Source of the DNA: an uncultured Vampirovibrio sp.
GTDB lineage: Bacteria > Cyanobacteriota > Vampirovibrionia > Gastranaerophilales > Gastranaerophilaceae
Assembly (NCBI GenBank): GCA_910583875.1
Contig: CAJTXT010000003.1
Coordinates: forward strand, 62,001 to 126,000
Length of the DNA stretch: 64,000 nt
Reading direction: 5' to 3'
Every line of letters starts with the position of its first letter. The first letter of the stretch is position 1. The translations under genes were made by a program, and so were the position numbers. This document shows, piece by piece, positions 17,267 through 25,516 of the stretch. The notes under the pieces are model-generated. The model did not search any database, had not been told where the DNA came from, and worked only from the letters and a program-made list of their open reading frames with translations.

Positions 17267-17608
17267 ATGTTTAGACAATTTTTACCAATATTATTACTAA
17301 CGATATCAAATATATTTATGACGTTTGCATGGTACGGTCATTTAAGATTTAAAAGTACCGCTTTATGGATTGTTATTCTTGTAAGCTGGGGAATAGCATT
17401 GTTAGAATATTGTTTTCAGGTTCCAGCAAATAGAATAGGCAGTGAATATTTTTCCGCCGCACAATTAAAAACAATGCAAGAGGTTATTACATTAGTCGTT
17501 TTTAGTGTGTTTTCTGTTTTATATTTAAAAGAAGAATTTCGTTGGAATTATCTTGTCGGCTTCTTTTTTATAATATTGGCTGTATTTTTTATATTTAAAA
17601 AGTGGTAG
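17267..17608 (+). CDS. DMT-family small membrane protein (DUF486)
   Basis: A 113-aa protein with four predicted membrane helices. The N-terminal FLPILLLTISNIFMTFAWYGHLRF and the later VPANRIGSEYFSAAQLKTMQEVITLVVFSVFSVLYL match the DUF486 family of single-domain drug/metabolite-type transporters, at typical length. Proteins of this kind often work as dimers; the substrate is unknown. ATG 17267 is preferred over an in-frame TTG at 17249, which lies before the -10 box. It stands alone. Confidence 0.85.
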   Translation: MFRQFLPILLLTISNIFMTFAWYGHLRFKSTALWIVILVSWGIALLEYCFQVPANRIGSEYFSAAQLKTMQEVITLVVFSVFSVLYLKEEFRWNYLVGFFFIILAVFFIFKKW

Positions 17609-17672
17609 AAATAAAGGTGTCTGTTTAATTTTTTGTCATTTTGTGATTTTAAAAATAAATTCCAGAACCACA

Positions 17673-17755
17673 GACCCTGAAATAAATTCAGGGTGACAAT
17701 ATTAAAAAATGTTTTATAATTTTAAAACTGTCATGCTGAACTTGTTTCAGCATCT
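17673..17755. repeat. Two hairpin-repeat units in the gap before the STAND gene
   Basis: GACCCTGAAATAAATTCAGG... (17673-17698) and GTCATGCTGAACTTGTTTCA... (17730-17755) are single units of the family found as paired ends at 12245. Here no matching right end is present for the second unit, so these are solo or decayed copies. The rest of the 287-bp gap 17609-17896 is AT-rich with only the downstream promoter. Confidence 0.7.
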
Positions 17756-17882
17756 TACCAGATAACAAATATGTATAGTTTTTTATAGTATATTTCTAAC
17801 TCAAAAATATATTATAAAATGCCTAAACTTTTTTTAAATCTTAAAATCAACTGTTTAACAGATTGTTATTCGGGAATTATAT

Positions 17883-17896
17883 TATAATATAACAGT
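17883..17896 (+). promoter_or_regulatory. Likely leaderless -10 region of the STAND-like gene
   Basis: TATAAT at 17883-17888 lies 8 nt before the ATG at 17897, with no Shine-Dalgarno. No convincing -35 box is seen at the right distance. Confidence 0.45.
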
Positions 17897-20437
17897 ATGG
17901 ACTTTAATTTTATAAAAGATATATTCAAACCAATTGTTGGCGATTTAAGAGCAGATAGTTCTCTGCTCGAAAGTTTTATTGCAGATAGAGATAATAATTT
18001 TATATTAAAACACAATCTTGATGCACTTTCAAAGATGATAAAATTTTTAAATTCACCTGAAAACAATATATTCATCCTAAACGGATTTATGGGTTCAGGT
18101 AAAACAAGCGTAACAGATTGTTTGATTGATTTTATAAATGATAATGTATTAATTTTTAGAAACTCTTATCAAGAAGCTATTAACCTTGATGATATCTTAT
18201 TATCTTTGTTTAAAGATTTCACTATTTACCATAATGAAAAAAAGATAATTTTACCTAAATCTGAAACAACAATATTCTCTGAAAAAATTAATACATATAT
18301 AAAATATTGTGATGCTCCAATGGTTTTTATTTTTGATTCTCTTGAAATTAATATGAGAAGCAAAGATACCCAAAAAGATATTTTAGATTTTATAAATTAT
18401 TTATCTCATTTTTCAAAAATCAAAATAATTATATGTTCAAGAACATTTAAACAAGACGATTTAATTTCATCTGATTCTTCGCAAAGTGCTCAATTAGCAT
18501 CTTTATCTTTAGATGAAATGTATGAATATCTTGAAATAAATAGTATAAAAGGTAATAAATATGAAAGTGAGTCTCTTTATAAAATTATAAGAGGACATTA
18601 TTTGTTACTGGAACTATCTGTATTAATAATGCAGATTTTGAACATTTCTTTAACAATATTTTTATCAGAATATAAGAAATCTGCTAAAAATTTTTTAGAA
18701 TTTCTTATTTCCAAAGTGCTTTCAATTTCATCAGAACGATATATTAAATCTTTATTACTTTTGGCAACAATAAGACATGGTGTAAGTACTGACTTTTTAA
18801 TTAATCAAAATTTTGTTACAGAGGATGAAATTAAATTTTTAGTAGAAAAACATGTTTTATCTGAAAAAACGGGAAAATATTATTTAAAAGATTATATAAA
18901 AAATGAATTCATAAAATCGGTAAATATTGAAACTAAAATAAAAATTCACAAATATTTAGTGGATGTTTATGAAGCCGAATTGCCATTAAAACCTTTTGAT
19001 AGAGAGCTGTTTTTATCCCGTTTAACAATGAGACAGGAAATTGCTTTCCACACAAAACGAATTGAAACATTAGAAGAAGAATTTGAAAAAAATGGTATGC
19101 CAAGGTTATCCGAAGCTCAAGGTTTAACTTATTTAAGTTATTCTCGTAAAAGCGGTTTTGAATCAGGAATGGAAAATAAAAAAGTTCCAGAAAAAAAATA
19201 TATTAAAAATATAAAACCATATAATGATAAACATAAAAGATTTGAACTTTCTAATGAAGATTCTAAACTTTTAAATGCAACAAAATCGCAAGATATTATT
19301 ACAAAAAAATTAGTTGATATTTCAAATATGGAATTGAAAGAAAAAGAACCTAAACAGGAAAAATCAGCGTTAGGCTCAATTCCGCAAAGTTTAGAGGATT
19401 ATATAGAAATAGCTCAAAATTGTGAAGAAAATTATAATTTTTCAGATGCAATTATGTATTATAAAAAAGCGCTTACATATACAAATGATGATATGTTTAA
19501 GCTAAAAGAGCCAATTTTGTATACGAAGTTAGCAATTTGTTATAAAAAAATTCAAGATGTAGATAATGCAGTTAACTATTATGAAAAGGTTTATCAATTA
19601 TATTTGAATGAAACTCCTGATAAGGCTAATGAAATATTATTAAGTATTGCTCAAATATATTTAGAAGTTTATAAAATAGATAAAGCAAAAGAAATTTATA
19701 AACGTATATTATATTCGCCTGTTACTGTTTCCTCTGAAATGGTTGTTCGCGTTTATTTAGAATTATCTGAAATTGAAGATAATAATCTTGATATGGAAGC
19801 TGCTCTTCAATATTTGAAAAAAGCCTTGGCAACTGCTGAAAAAACAACAGATACGAAATTATTATGCGAATGTTATTTTAAATATGCATTATTGCTTGAT
19901 GATTCAGGTAATGTGGATATGGCATTAAAATATTATCTAAGATGCGTTCAATTGTGTGATGATGCTCAAATAAATGCATATTTAGCATCTGCATATTCAA
20001 ATATTGCAGAAATATCTTATGATAGCAAAAATAATTCAGCTGCTAAAATGTATTATGAGCTTTCAATTAATGCTGATAAAGATAAAAATAATTATGAAGG
20101 GTTGTATTATTCGTATACTAAATTAGCGCAAATACATAAAGAAGAAGGCTCTGACAAAGTACATGAGATGTTATTAAATGCATTAACAGCTGCTAAAAAA
20201 CTGGATGATACCATTTATACTGTTACTATTTATACAGAAATGGGTGATAATTATTTTGCTTCAGCAGATTATAAGCAGGCTTTGAAATCATATATTTTAG
20301 CTTTAACTTTTATTCCTTCTGATGCAAGTAAAGATATAGAAGAAACAATTCGAGTTAAGATTAATCAAATAAAATTAATCCTTGGTGATGTAGAATTTAT
20401 AAAACTTAAAAATGAACTTAAGAAAAGACGCTTATGA
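17897..20437 (+). CDS. STAND-like ATPase with TPR repeats
   Basis: An 846-aa cytosolic protein. Residues 50-75 carry a Walker A motif (GFMGSGKTS), about residue 145 a Walker B (MVFIFDSLE), and about residue 175 KIKIIICSRTF in the place of the STAND/NB-ARC sensor. A winged-helix-like part follows to about 360. From about 495 to the end there are at least seven TPR-like helical pairs (DAIMYYKKALTYT, NAVNYYEKVYQLY, ALKYYLRCVQL). This is the layout of signal-transducing STAND NTPases, which switch on ligand binding; some act in defence. The stop overlaps rsmG by 4 bp, so it is encoded together with a housekeeping gene. Its ligand and effector are unknown. Confidence 0.7.
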   Translation: MDFNFIKDIFKPIVGDLRADSSLLESFIADRDNNFILKHNLDALSKMIKFLNSPENNIFILNGFMGSGKTSVTDCLIDFINDNVLIFRNSYQEAINLDDILLSLFKDFTIYHNEKKIILPKSETTIFSEKINTYIKYCDAPMVFIFDSLEINMRSKDTQKDILDFINYLSHFSKIKIIICSRTFKQDDLISSDSSQSAQLASLSLDEMYEYLEINSIKGNKYESESLYKIIRGHYLLLELSVLIMQILNISLTIFLSEYKKSAKNFLEFLISKVLSISSERYIKSLLLLATIRHGVSTDFLINQNFVTEDEIKFLVEKHVLSEKTGKYYLKDYIKNEFIKSVNIETKIKIHKYLVDVYEAELPLKPFDRELFLSRLTMRQEIAFHTKRIETLEEEFEKNGMPRLSEAQGLTYLSYSRKSGFESGMENKKVPEKKYIKNIKPYNDKHKRFELSNEDSKLLNATKSQDIITKKLVDISNMELKEKEPKQEKSALGSIPQSLEDYIEIAQNCEENYNFSDAIMYYKKALTYTNDDMFKLKEPILYTKLAICYKKIQDVDNAVNYYEKVYQLYLNETPDKANEILLSIAQIYLEVYKIDKAKEIYKRILYSPVTVSSEMVVRVYLELSEIEDNNLDMEAALQYLKKALATAEKTTDTKLLCECYFKYALLLDDSGNVDMALKYYLRCVQLCDDAQINAYLASAYSNIAEISYDSKNNSAAKMYYELSINADKDKNNYEGLYYSYTKLAQIHKEEGSDKVHEMLLNALTAAKKLDDTIYTVTIYTEMGDNYFASADYKQALKSYILALTFIPSDASKDIEETIRVKINQIKLILGDVEFIKLKNELKKRRL

Positions 20438-21138
20438 AAGAAAAATTGCAAAAATTAAATATAGAATTTGACGAACAAAATATAATTTTGTTTGAAAATT
20501 TTATAAAGTTTTTTCTTGATTATAATGAAAAAGTTAATTTAATAAGTAATAATGATTCTAAAGTTTTGTTTGAAAAACATATATTTGATAGTTTGGCATT
20601 TAATCTGTTTTATGAAAAATATAAACAGCAAGAAAAAGTTAAATTGTTGGATTTGGGTACCGGAGGTGGATTCCCTGCTTTACCTATAGCTTTGCTATAT
20701 AAAAATATTAATGTAAGTGCTGTTGATTCAATAAAGAAGAAAATACATTTTATAGAACTGGCTGCTGAAAACTTTAAACTTCAAAATATAAAACCGTTAT
20801 GTTATAGAATAGAAGATTTACCGAGTAATTTTAAATCGAGATTTGATATAGTAACATCACGGGCAATGGCTGAATTAAGAATGATTTTAGAATATTCAAT
20901 TCCTTATTTAAAAGTTGGCGGGTATTTTGTTGCATATAAATCTTTAAAAGCAGAAGAAGAACTTGAAAATTCAAAAAATGCAATGAAAATATTAAATGTA
21001 GAATTGATTGATAAAATTGAATATACGCTTCCTATTGAAATAGAAAACAGAAGAGTTTTACTTGTTTTTAAGAAAACAAAACAAACATCTCCTGTTTATC
21101 CGAGGAAAAATGGTGTTATAAAGAAACAGCCTTTGTAA
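20434..21138 (+). CDS. rsmG: 16S rRNA (guanine527-N7)-methyltransferase
   Basis: Makes m7G527 in 16S rRNA using SAM. The 234-aa protein has the RsmG/GidB pattern: KFFLDYNEKVNLISN and KHIFDSLAF near the N-terminus, the SAM-binding LLDLGTGGGFPALPIALLY (the Gly-rich loop usually reads GSGAGFPG), RIEDLP and SRAMAELRMILEYSIPYLKVGGYFVAYKS. The start overlaps the STAND gene stop (ATGA), and the 3' end overlaps the convergent bioD by 23 bp. A basic C-terminal tail follows the domain. Confidence 0.93.
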   Translation: MKEKLQKLNIEFDEQNIILFENFIKFFLDYNEKVNLISNNDSKVLFEKHIFDSLAFNLFYEKYKQQEKVKLLDLGTGGGFPALPIALLYKNINVSAVDSIKKKIHFIELAAENFKLQNIKPLCYRIEDLPSNFKSRFDIVTSRAMAELRMILEYSIPYLKVGGYFVAYKSLKAEEELENSKNAMKILNVELIDKIEYTLPIEIENRRVLLVFKKTKQTSPVYPRKNGVIKKQPL

Positions 21139-21784
21139 ATTCAGATGAAATTATATTTGTGTCCTTTTTATTTAATTCGTTAATTTTTCCAATAATAGGA
21201 ACATCTGTGTACATTTCTAATTCATTAATAAAGTTCTTAGTTGCTAAATCATCTGTATTTGAAGGGATTTTATTTATAATAATTCCTTTTATAGGAATAT
21301 TCATTGTTTTAGCGTAGTGAATAGTTAATAATGTGTGGTTTAATCTTCCTAAAAAAGGAACTGTTACTATTATTATAGGAATATTTAAAGCTTTAATTAA
21401 GTCAGCACAAAGCATATTGTCGGTTGCAGGTGCTAAGATTCCGCCTGCGCCTTCCACTAAAGTAATTTCATTTTGAGATGAAAACTCTTTAAAATCAGCT
21501 TTAATTTTTTCTATATCTATTTTTATTCCTGCAAGTCTTGCAGCAAGAGCAGGAGATACCTCTCCTTCAAGAAGATAAGAACATTTTGTATTTATAGTTT
21601 TAGATACTTCTTTTATTGCTTCTAAGTCAGGCGCTAAAAATCCGTTTTCTGTTTTTATTGCTCCTGATTGTAAAGGCTTAAATACACCAACTTTTTTGCC
21701 TGTATTTTCATAAGCAAGTGCTAAACCTTTTGTTATAAAGGTTTTTCCTATATCTGTATCAATACCTGTAATAAAATATTCCAT
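21116..21784 (-). CDS. bioD: Dethiobiotin synthetase
   Basis: Closes the ureido ring of dethiobiotin from diaminopelargonate, CO2 and ATP. The 222-aa protein has the P-loop GIDTDIGKTFITKGLA at the N-terminus, the substrate lysine in KPLQSG and the magnesium/nucleotide loop VEGAGGILAPATDN. Length is normal. bioA lies 3 bp upstream on the same strand, so the pair is an operon. AAGGAG precedes the ATG. The end overlaps rsmG by 23 bp. bioB and bioF are not in the window. Confidence 0.95.
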   Translation of the reverse strand: MEYFITGIDTDIGKTFITKGLALAYENTGKKVGVFKPLQSGAIKTENGFLAPDLEAIKEVSKTINTKCSYLLEGEVSPALAARLAGIKIDIEKIKADFKEFSSQNEITLVEGAGGILAPATDNMLCADLIKALNIPIIIVTVPFLGRLNHTLLTIHYAKTMNIPIKGIIINKIPSNTDDLATKNFINELEMYTDVPIIGKINELNKKDTNIISSEFTKAVSL

Positions 21785-21787
21785 TTT

Positions 21788-23152
21788 CTACTCCTTATCA
21801 GGCAATACTTTATTAAGTGCCTTGTAGGCAATATTTGTAAGTTTTTCTATTTCTTTCTCGGTAATTATGTATGGAGTTATAAAATATATGCAATTCCACA
21901 TAGGTCTTAGTATTGCTCCAAGTTTCAATCCTTCTAAATAGATTTTCTTGCCGATACCGTCTTCATAACTGAAAGGTTCTTTTGTTTCTTTATTTTTTAC
22001 AAGCTCTATTGCACATATCATGCCTGTTTGACGAATATCTCCTACATTTTTATGACTGCGGAATTTTTCCAATTCTTTAGAAAATTTAGCAATTTTAGGT
22101 TTTAAATATTCTTCAATTTTCATTTCTTCCAGAATTTTTAAATTTTCAAGCGCTACCGATAATGCTAATGGGTACGCTGTATAGCTGTGACCATGATAGA
22201 AGGTTTTATATCCGTCTGTATCGTCATCATAAAATGCATTATAAATTTCATCGGTTGTAACAGTTATTGATAAAGGCATATAGCCTGCGGTTATACCTTT
22301 TGCAGCACAAATAATATCAGGTACTATTCCAGCGTGTTCATAAGCAAATAATTTACCAGTTCTATAGAATCCCATTGCAACTTCATCATCTATTAATAAA
22401 ATATTATATTTGTCGCATAAATCTCTTAATTTTGTAATATATTCGGCAGGATACATAATCATTCCGCCTGCTGCTTGAACTAACGGTTCAATTATTATAC
22501 CTGCAATATTTTGAGCTTCTTCTTTTAATATATTTTCAACAGAAGATAAACATTCGATAGTGCAATTTTCTTTATTACACCCAAACGGACATCTATAGCA
22601 ATATGGACTTTCTGCTTGACGAATTTCAAATAATAACGGTTTATATAATTTATGGTACATATCAATACCGCCAACAGAAACTGCACCTAATGTATCGCCG
22701 TGGTAAGAATTTTTAAGTGCTATGAATTTTTTCTTTTCAGGATGTCCTTTTAATACTTGATATTGATATGCCATTTTTAAAGCTACTTCAACTGCTGTTG
22801 AACCGTTATCTGAAAAGAAAACATGTTTTAATTTGTTATTAAGCATTGAAACTAATTTTTTGGAAAAGTTAACAACAGGTTCGTGTGTAAACCCTGCAAA
22901 TATAACGTGTTCAATTTTGTTTGCTTGTTTTGCAATTGCTTTATTAATTCTTTTGTTAGAATGACCTAATGTATTTACCCACCAAGAAGAAACGGCATCT
23001 ATATATTTATTTCCATCAACATCTTCTAAATAGATTCCTTTTCCTTTTTTTATAATAATAGGTTTATTTGACTCATCTTCTAAAGATTTCATTTGTGTAA
23101 ACGGACGCCAAATGTATTTTAAATCATCTTCTATAAATTGCTGCTTGTTCAT
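21788..23152 (-). CDS. bioA: Adenosylmethionine-8-amino-7-oxononanoate aminotransferase
   Basis: PLP-dependent class III aminotransferase that makes diaminopelargonate with SAM as amino donor. The 454-aa protein has IWRPFTQM and SSWWVNTLGHSN near the start (typical of BioA), DNGSTAVEVALKMAYQY, the PLP-contact LLIDDEVAMGFYRTGKLFA and the Schiff-base lysine in CAAKGITAGYMPLS. A GGCGGAGTGAG ribosome site lies upstream. No BirA operator was seen in the 160-bp upstream gap. Tight operon with bioD. Confidence 0.95.
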   Translation of the reverse strand: MNKQQFIEDDLKYIWRPFTQMKSLEDESNKPIIIKKGKGIYLEDVDGNKYIDAVSSWWVNTLGHSNKRINKAIAKQANKIEHVIFAGFTHEPVVNFSKKLVSMLNNKLKHVFFSDNGSTAVEVALKMAYQYQVLKGHPEKKKFIALKNSYHGDTLGAVSVGGIDMYHKLYKPLLFEIRQAESPYCYRCPFGCNKENCTIECLSSVENILKEEAQNIAGIIIEPLVQAAGGMIMYPAEYITKLRDLCDKYNILLIDDEVAMGFYRTGKLFAYEHAGIVPDIICAAKGITAGYMPLSITVTTDEIYNAFYDDDTDGYKTFYHGHSYTAYPLALSVALENLKILEEMKIEEYLKPKIAKFSKELEKFRSHKNVGDIRQTGMICAIELVKNKETKEPFSYEDGIGKKIYLEGLKLGAILRPMWNCIYFITPYIITEKEIEKLTNIAYKALNKVLPDKE

Positions 23153-23318
23153 TTTTTCTCACTCCGCCTCAATTTTTCATACAATTAAATTATAGTACGA
23201 AGATAATAACTAAATGATTTTTTTTATTAACAAAAATTAATGAGTTTTTATATAAATTGTCAATTCTTTTTATTTTTCTATCTTTATAAATATAGTTCAG
23301 GGGCGCAAAGGGATACTT

Positions 23319-25067
23319 ATGCAAATTAATAGTATAAAAAGCTATGCAGATAATCTAAATGTAAATTCGGATTATCAAATATTAAAAACTTTAAATACTG
23401 CTAACAATAAGGTTCCTTCTACTGCTTCGTCATTAAAAAGTTATTCGGCTGACAATTTAAGAGCTAATTTTGCGCCAGTCTCCTTTAAAGGTAATGCTCC
23501 CAAAATAAAAAATGCTTTTATTATTACCTCAAATACAGAAGATATTCCATTATTAAAAACGCAAAAAAATGGTTCATTTCTTATTGATTTTGACTCTCAA
23601 ACAGAAATTGTTTATGGCTTAGATGCAATTAAATATCTTGAAAATAATGAAGAATTTTCATATGATACACAAGTTATTTTCCCTAAAAAAGCAGAAGGTA
23701 CTTTGCATATAAACGGGAATGATGTTAGTTTATCGGAAAATTCAGCTGTGTTATTAACCGCCGGAACAAAAGCCAAAATAGATGTATCAAAAGGTTATCC
23801 TATGATGATAATGTCTAAAAAGGATTATGATTGGTATGAACGTTATGGTAAAGATGCTCAAGATACTAATATAAAGAATAAATTTACAGAATTAATGTAT
23901 TATAATTCTCACTTATTTAATGGTGATTTTACTCCTAATATATTATTATCAGATGCTTTGAATGATGATAAATTTTTACAAACAATAGGAATTAATAAAT
24001 GGGAATCAAAAAATAATTTGATTTCTGATATTTATGCTAAAAAAGATTTATTAGAGGATGATAAAAAACAAGAAATAGAATTTGTTAAAGGATTAATTGA
24101 TAAACTTCAAGAAACAGGAATAATAGAACAAAAAGATAATGGCTATCTAAGATTTTCTAATAAATATAAACCTGAATATATGAAAGGACAATTAAAAGAA
24201 CAAGGTTTCTCGGATGAGGAAATTTCTCATATTATGCCAATTTATACACAATCTCGTCAAGTCCATATGGATTCTAAATTTGGTATAAAAAATTCTGTAG
24301 AAAACTATACTCCTGAATTAATTCAAAAAATGAAAGATGCAGGTATTCTTCACAATAACAAAAAAGATGCAGGTACAAATATCTATTGGAAAGAATGTTA
24401 CGGCAACGAAGAATTGTTAAGAGCAAGACTTGCTCAAGCAGACTTTACAAAAGAAGAACAAGATGCTGTTGTAGAAGGCTGGAAAAATGAAAATTATACA
24501 GGTTTAGACTTAAGCGGTTTAAAATTTATAAATGAAGATGTTGCAGTATATAATCTTAATGATAAGTTAAATAACTGGACGTTAGAAAAAACAAACTGGA
24601 TAAGTAATTCGACTGCTCCTCAGTCAAGTGACGGTAAAACTCCGTTTGTTGGTGTTTCAATGGTTCAAACAGATGAAGAACGACCAATTGCAATGTCTGA
24701 ATTAAGGAAAGAAGAAAAACTTCATACACATCCTAATTTAGCAGAAAAAAGACAGTCTGAAATATATTTGGTTACAAGTGGTGCTGCAGCTTTGAATATT
24801 ATTAAAGACGGCAAAAGTACAATAAAAATACTTAAAGAAGGCGATATGGCAGTTGTTGACCCTGGAGTTGCGCACTGCGTAAATTCAATTTTAGGTGAAT
24901 ATGAACATATTGTTGCTCAAGTTCCGTCTGCTTTCCAATATGGTTTTGGATTTAAAATGAATGTTGATATTCCTGATGATTATGATGAGCAGAGATTACA
25001 GCAAGAAGCATTTAATGAGTTTGATAAACTTCAACAGGAAAAATCAGCTTCTGCAGAAGAAGTTTAA
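23319..25067 (+). CDS. FKG-tagged protein with C-terminal cupin domain
   Basis: A 582-aa protein with no normal signal peptide. Residues 50-58 read FAPVSFKGN, after a Ser/Asn-rich N-terminal stretch. The last 130 residues are a cupin: ELRKEEKLHTHPNLAEKRQSEIYLVTSG supplies the first motif with two His and Glu, and VDPGVAHCVNS the second with one His, so a metal site is likely. An earlier strand-rich part (about 70-170: LHINGNDVSLSENSAVLLTAGTKAKID) could be a degenerate second cupin. The centre is helical. AAAGGGA precedes the ATG. Cupins of this type are often isomerases or oxygenases; the reaction is unknown. Confidence 0.65.
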   Translation: MQINSIKSYADNLNVNSDYQILKTLNTANNKVPSTASSLKSYSADNLRANFAPVSFKGNAPKIKNAFIITSNTEDIPLLKTQKNGSFLIDFDSQTEIVYGLDAIKYLENNEEFSYDTQVIFPKKAEGTLHINGNDVSLSENSAVLLTAGTKAKIDVSKGYPMMIMSKKDYDWYERYGKDAQDTNIKNKFTELMYYNSHLFNGDFTPNILLSDALNDDKFLQTIGINKWESKNNLISDIYAKKDLLEDDKKQEIEFVKGLIDKLQETGIIEQKDNGYLRFSNKYKPEYMKGQLKEQGFSDEEISHIMPIYTQSRQVHMDSKFGIKNSVENYTPELIQKMKDAGILHNNKKDAGTNIYWKECYGNEELLRARLAQADFTKEEQDAVVEGWKNENYTGLDLSGLKFINEDVAVYNLNDKLNNWTLEKTNWISNSTAPQSSDGKTPFVGVSMVQTDEERPIAMSELRKEEKLHTHPNLAEKRQSEIYLVTSGAAALNIIKDGKSTIKILKEGDMAVVDPGVAHCVNSILGEYEHIVAQVPSAFQYGFGFKMNVDIPDDYDEQRLQQEAFNEFDKLQQEKSASAEEV

Positions 25068-25103
25068 TTAAAATTTTATTGACATGTAATTATGAATTTG
25101 TTT

Positions 25104-25345
25104 GACTACTTTTTTCAAAATCTTTGATTTTGTGAAAGATGTTTTATTTTCTGCAGGGACTTACAAGTGAGAAAGAAAATAATATATATTTTTATAGGGT
25201 GATATACGAAATTTCAATAAATAGGCGAAATTGTCACCCTGAACTTGTTTCAGGGTCTTGCTAGTTTGATTATAGATTCTAAATGTTTATTTATCCATAG
25301 GGTCTTGCAATGGTAAGATTCCGAGACAAGTTTGGAATTACACGA
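25104..25345. repeat. Degenerate hairpin repeats in the 449-bp gap before the GH13 gene
   Basis: GACTACTTTTTTC...GATTTTGTGAAAG (25104-25141) is a relative, in inverse orientation, of the 50-bp insert at 10976. GTCACCCTGAACTTGTTTCA... (25233-25260) is a unit whose stem changed on both sides (CCCTGA with TCAGGG). AAGATTCCGAGACAAGTTTG... (about 25316-25345) is a decayed partner. Further on, TTTTAGCA and TGCTAAAA (about 25398-25436) form a weak hairpin. GAGGAG lies before the next ATG. Nothing coding is seen in 25068-25516. Confidence 0.6.
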
Positions 25346-25516
25346 ACGAGTATTATGTTTTAACTTATTTGGTTGGAATTTCTATACTAGTACCATATTT
25401 TTAGCAAAGAAAAAGAATATGTTTATGCTAAAATAAATAGGGTATTGTCCGAAATTGGACTAAATAGCGCAGCAATCACAGTCGATTTAGATAATATTGA
25501 GGAGCTTTAGTAAAAT

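Noticed and set aside
23153..23318. BirA operator for bioA
   Set aside because: No dyad of the TTGTAAACC type was found in the gap.
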